Below are positions 5,128 through 7,939 of a DNA stretch of 7,939 nucleotides, piece after piece. The DNA is from Bacteroidales bacterium UBA6408. Its GTDB lineage: Bacteria; Bacteroidota; Bacteroidia; Bacteroidales; UBA932. Each line of letters opens with the position of its first letter. Positions within the stretch are counted from its first letter, which is position 1. A model generated the notes under the pieces. That model worked only from the letters and a program-made list of their open reading frames with translations, searched no databases and had not been told where the DNA came from. The stretch is from positions 22,865 through 30,803 of the forward strand of contig DJPQ01000012.1 of assembly GCA_002439805.1 (NCBI GenBank), given 5' to 3'. The translations under genes and the position numbers were made by a program.

Positions 5128-6567
5128 ATGGGCATAATCGGACGTGAACAGGAAATCTCTGAACTTGACAGGCTGTATGCCAGCGGCCGTGCCGAGTTTG
5201 TTGCCGTCTATGGCAGGAGAAGGGTCGGCAAAACCTATCTGATAAAGCAGGCTCTTAAGGACAGAATCACATTCCAGCACACCGGCGTCTCCCCGGTTGA
5301 CAGGGAAAGCGACACGCGCCGCCTGAAGACGCAGCTGGAAAGCTTCTATTATACTCTTCTGAACCACGGTCTTGAGGGCTATACTCAGCCGAAGTCGTGG
5401 ATGGAGGCGTTTTACCAATTGGAGCAGCTGCTGCTGAGGCTCGACGACGGCGGCCGGCAGGTCGTGTTCATCGATGAACTCCCGTGGATGGACACTCCGA
5501 GGTCCGGCTTTCTTTCCGCGTTCGAGAGTTTTTGGAACGGCTGGTGCAGCGGTCGGGACAACATCATGCTTGTCGTGTGCGGAAGCGCGGCCTCATGGAT
5601 TCTGAGCAACCTGTCGCGAAACAAGGGGGGATTGTACGGACGGCTTACCTACGAAATAAAACTTTCTCCATTCACGCTCGGGGAATGCAGGAAATTCTTT
5701 GATAATGAGAATATTGCATTGAGAGATTACGACATCGTCCAGAGCTATATGATTTTCGGCGGGATTCCATATTATCTGAGATATTTTCAGAAGGGGCTGA
5801 GCTTCAACCAGAATGTTGACAGGATTCTGTTCGGCTCGAAACCGCATCTTAAAGACGAGTTCAACAGACTCTTTGCCGCCATCTTCAACAACCCGGAAGA
5901 GTGCCGGAAGATTGTAAGGTTCCTCTCCGGGCGGCATTCCGGTTATTCGCGTGAGGAAATAGGAAAGGCTGTCGGGATTCCTATCGGCGGCGGGCTCACC
6001 GACACTCTGTCCGCGCTGGTGGAAAGCGATTTCGTCATGAGATACCGGCCTTATGGAAATGAGAGCGGGCCGGAGCGCTATAAACTGATTGATAATTTTT
6101 GCCTTTTCTGGCTGAAATATGTTGAGACACAGGGGCAGAATGCCAGTTTCTTCAGTGACAGCCTTGCTTCGGACATCATGTCGGGCTGGCGTGGAATAGC
6201 GTTCGAGGAGGTATGCTGGCAGCATATCAGGCAAATCAGGAAGGCTCTTGAGATAAGCGGAGTAAATTCAGTGGCTTCCGCCTGGATGATGCGTGGTGAT
6301 GACAGAAAGAAGGGGGCGCAGATTGATTTGGTGATAAGCCGTGCGGACAATGTCGTGAACTTGTGTGAAATGAAATTCTCCGGCGCTCCATATGCGATCG
6401 GCAAATCGGAGGCGGAAAAGATTCAGCATAGGATAGAATGCCTCAAGGAAACATTGTCTCCGAGGCAGACTGTCCACTTGACTATGGTCACGACGTTCGG
6501 CGTCGCCCGAGGGAAATATTCCGGCATCGTCCAGAAAGAGGTTCGGATGGAAGATTTGTTTATGTAA
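5128..6567 (+). CDS. AAA ATPase with C-terminal PD-(D/E)XK nuclease-like domain (COG1672/DUF234-type)
   Basis: This 479-residue protein starts MGIIGREQEISEL, typical of this family; the frame extends upstream to 5086 but that stretch contains the promoter. The P-loop is GRRRVGKT (residues 29-36, Lys35), Walker B is VVFIDELPW (Asp116-Glu117), and a sensor-1-like strand VVCGSAASWI lies near residues 149-158. A winged-helix-like region spans about residues 258-315 (EECRKIVRFLSG...YSREEIGKAVG...LVESDFV). The C-terminus carries a PD-(D/E)XK-like core: FEEVCWQHI (Glu360/361), QIDLVI (Asp400) and EMKF (Glu414-x-Lys416). The family is abundant in Bacteroidota and archaea and its cellular role is not well established; nuclease activity is inferred from the motif. 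Its codon and base use look more AT-rich than the biosynthetic genes. It stands alone with its own promoter and paired palindromes inside another operon, which suggests acquisition by insertion. Confidence 0.85.
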   Translation: MGIIGREQEISELDRLYASGRAEFVAVYGRRRVGKTYLIKQALKDRITFQHTGVSPVDRESDTRRLKTQLESFYYTLLNHGLEGYTQPKSWMEAFYQLEQLLLRLDDGGRQVVFIDELPWMDTPRSGFLSAFESFWNGWCSGRDNIMLVVCGSAASWILSNLSRNKGGLYGRLTYEIKLSPFTLGECRKFFDNENIALRDYDIVQSYMIFGGIPYYLRYFQKGLSFNQNVDRILFGSKPHLKDEFNRLFAAIFNNPEECRKIVRFLSGRHSGYSREEIGKAVGIPIGGGLTDTLSALVESDFVMRYRPYGNESGPERYKLIDNFCLFWLKYVETQGQNASFFSDSLASDIMSGWRGIAFEEVCWQHIRQIRKALEISGVNSVASAWMMRGDDRKKGAQIDLVISRADNVVNLCEMKFSGAPYAIGKSEAEKIQHRIECLKETLSPRQTVHLTMVTTFGVARGKYSGIVQKEVRMEDLFM

Positions 6568-6573
6568 TGCGCC

Positions 6574-7939
6574 TTGAGACTGATTCTGAAAATATATGAT
6601 TTCCTGAAGCCCCGGAGGGGACTGACGGTGGCGGTGATGCTGGCCGTCATGGGACTCTGCGTGCTGGGGCTTATGCGGCTGGGAGGGGATGAGGACATCG
6701 CTTCGTTTTTGCCGCAGAATGAGATGAGTCGGAGATATTCCTCTGTGTATGAGAGGCTTGGAGGACAGGAGAAGATTGCCGTATTCTTCCGGGGCGAGGA
6801 TGCTGAGGGGATATGCGCGGCGATGGACCGCTTCGGGGAACTGCTGGAGGAGGCCGACACGGGGAACGTCGTGCGTGACCTGCAGGTCAGGGCCGACGAG
6901 GGCGCGGTGCTGGACGTGATGGACTTCATGAGGGAGAACTGGCCCTATTTTCTGACTGAGGACGACTACCGGAGGGCGGATTCGCTGCTTGCCCTTCCGG
7001 ACTTCATCGGGGAGAGGCTGGAGGATGCGCGGAGATCCATGCTCTATCCCGGCTCCGCCTTCACCGCCGAGAACCTCAGGCACGACCCTCTGAATCTCTT
7101 CACGCCGGTCTTCCGGAACCTTTCGGGGCTTAACCCGGCCGGGAACGGCAGTCTCGTTGACGGACACATATTCCTGCCTGACGGGAGCGCCGGCGTGGCA
7201 TTTCTCAGTTCACCCTATGGCGGAAGCGAGAGCGGGAGGAACGCCGGGCTGCTGCGGATGCTTGAGGGCGCGGCGCAGGAAGCCGAGGTGGAGTTCAGCG
7301 GCGTGAAAATCAGCCTCACGGGAGGGCCGGTGATAGCCGTCGAGAACGCGGAGACGATAAAGCGTGACAGCATCGCCGCCGTGACAATCGCCCTGCTTCT
7401 CATCTTCGCGCTGCTCTATCTCCAGTTCCGCAGTCTGCGCGATATGCTCTGGATAGCCCTGTCCATACTCTGCGGGAGCCTTTTCTCGCTCGGCCTCATA
7501 TCCCTTTTCAAATCCTCGATTTCGATAATAATCCTCGGAATCGGGAGCATAATCCTCGGAATCGCGGTCAATTACCCGCTGCATTATGTCGATTATCTGA
7601 AATATCAACCCGACACGCGCAAGGCGCTGAAGGACATAATCGCCCCGCTTACCGTCGGCAACCTCACGACCGTGCTCGCGTTCCTTTCGCTCGTGTTCAT
7701 GAAGACCTCGGCGCTCCGTGACTTCGGGCTGGCCGGGGCGCTGATGCTCGTCGGAACGATTGTCTTCGTTCTCGTATTCCTGCCTGTGCTCATGCCGGAC
7801 GGCCGCCGGCGCAGCGACAGGGCGCTTAAACTGAAGTTCGGCGGTCTGAATGTCCCTAAGCGGCTCAGGAAGGCTTTGGCAGCGGCCTTCCTGCTGCTGA
7901 CCGTGGTCTTTGCCTTCACCGGCAGGCTCACCGGATTCG
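6574..7939 (+). CDS. RND/MMPL-family exporter, 3' partial
   Basis: The frame continues open to the right edge, giving 455 visible residues of a protein that is normally around 750-850 long. A short cytoplasmic start (RLILKIYDFLKPRRG) leads into TM1 (about 17-34), a large periplasmic domain (about 35-265), then TM2 (266-285), TM3 (290-312), TM4 with the conserved ILGIAVNYPLHYVDYL (Asn333 onward), and TM5-TM6 (LTVGNLTTVLAFL ... FVLVFLPVLMP). A seventh segment, beginning the second half, is cut by the edge. The only in-frame start that keeps the N-terminus is TTG at 6574, six bases after the ATPase stop. A nearby ATG at 6567 is in another frame and ends after 10 codons. MMPL-type pumps are standard in APE clusters and would export the lipid-linked product together with the LolA-like carrier. 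The original start context may have been altered by the ATPase insertion. Confidence 0.88.
   Translation, partial: MRLILKIYDFLKPRRGLTVAVMLAVMGLCVLGLMRLGGDEDIASFLPQNEMSRRYSSVYERLGGQEKIAVFFRGEDAEGICAAMDRFGELLEEADTGNVVRDLQVRADEGAVLDVMDFMRENWPYFLTEDDYRRADSLLALPDFIGERLEDARRSMLYPGSAFTAENLRHDPLNLFTPVFRNLSGLNPAGNGSLVDGHIFLPDGSAGVAFLSSPYGGSESGRNAGLLRMLEGAAQEAEVEFSGVKISLTGGPVIAVENAETIKRDSIAAVTIALLLIFALLYLQFRSLRDMLWIALSILCGSLFSLGLISLFKSSISIIILGIGSIILGIAVNYPLHYVDYLKYQPDTRKALKDIIAPLTVGNLTTVLAFLSLVFMKTSALRDFGLAGALMLVGTIVFVLVFLPVLMPDGRRRSDRALKLKFGGLNVPKRLRKALAAAFLLLTVVFAFTGRLTGF

Noticed and set aside
5593..6234. Minus-strand open frame (213 codons) inside the ATPase gene
   Set aside because: It lies wholly opposite a conserved AAA ATPase domain and has no recognisable motif or promoter.
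6268..7167. Minus-strand open frame (299 codons) opposite the ATPase end and exporter start
   Set aside because: The plus strand is the clear MMPL exporter and PD-(D/E)XK domain. The minus product is compositionally odd, with many His, Pro and Gln and no known motif.

Overview
The window reads as part of a Bacteroidota (probably Bacteroidales) chromosome of fairly high GC. Two sites fit the Bacteroidota sigma-A promoter (TTTG, 19 bases, TAnnTTTG), good Shine-Dalgarno sequences are absent, and the gene set matches clusters common in that phylum. I cannot name the genus. All supported genes lie on the + strand.

Most of the window is part of an aryl-polyene (APE) or flexirubin-type biosynthetic and export cluster. 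In order it holds: a catalytically complete beta-ketoacyl-ACP synthase (1-1232, cut by the left edge); a ketosynthase-like partner whose active-site Cys is replaced, resembling a chain-length factor (1245-2498); a small four-helix EamA/SMR-type membrane protein (2551-2913); a LolA-like periplasmic carrier (2926-3564); a hot-dog-fold hydroxyacyl-ACP dehydratase (3646-4128); a GT2 glycosyltransferase of the DPM1 type (4178-5065); and, after an interruption, an RND/MMPL exporter (6574 to beyond the right edge). A reasonable model is that the ketosynthase pair and dehydratase build the polyene on an ACP encoded elsewhere. The glycosyltransferase, small flippase-like protein, LolA-like protein and MMPL pump would then attach the product to a lipid or sugar and move it to the outer membrane. 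Ketoreductase, ACP, ligase and acyltransferase genes are not visible and would be expected outside the window.

The interruption is the most interesting region. Between the glycosyltransferase and the exporter lies one gene for an AAA ATPase fused to a C-terminal PD-(D/E)XK nuclease-like domain (5128-6567). It has its own promoter (5078-5109), preceded by two nearly identical 34-bp palindromes (5000-5033 and 5053-5086) whose centres are 53 bp apart, close to five helical turns. The second palindrome contains the promoter's -33 element, and the glycosyltransferase now ends inside the repeats, so its last ~21 residues are repeat-encoded. This looks like a compact inserted cassette: palindromic control or mobility sites plus an ATPase-nuclease gene, dropped into a biosynthetic operon.

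A second pattern is that four of the enzymes (both ketosynthases, the dehydratase and the glycosyltransferase) carry in-frame Ser/Ala/Gly-rich stretches of roughly 22-45 residues placed between conserved motifs, as if loops had expanded repeatedly in this locus. A run of eight G residues lies in the 81-bp gap upstream of the dehydratase. No RNA gene, CRISPR array or recognisable transposase was seen.
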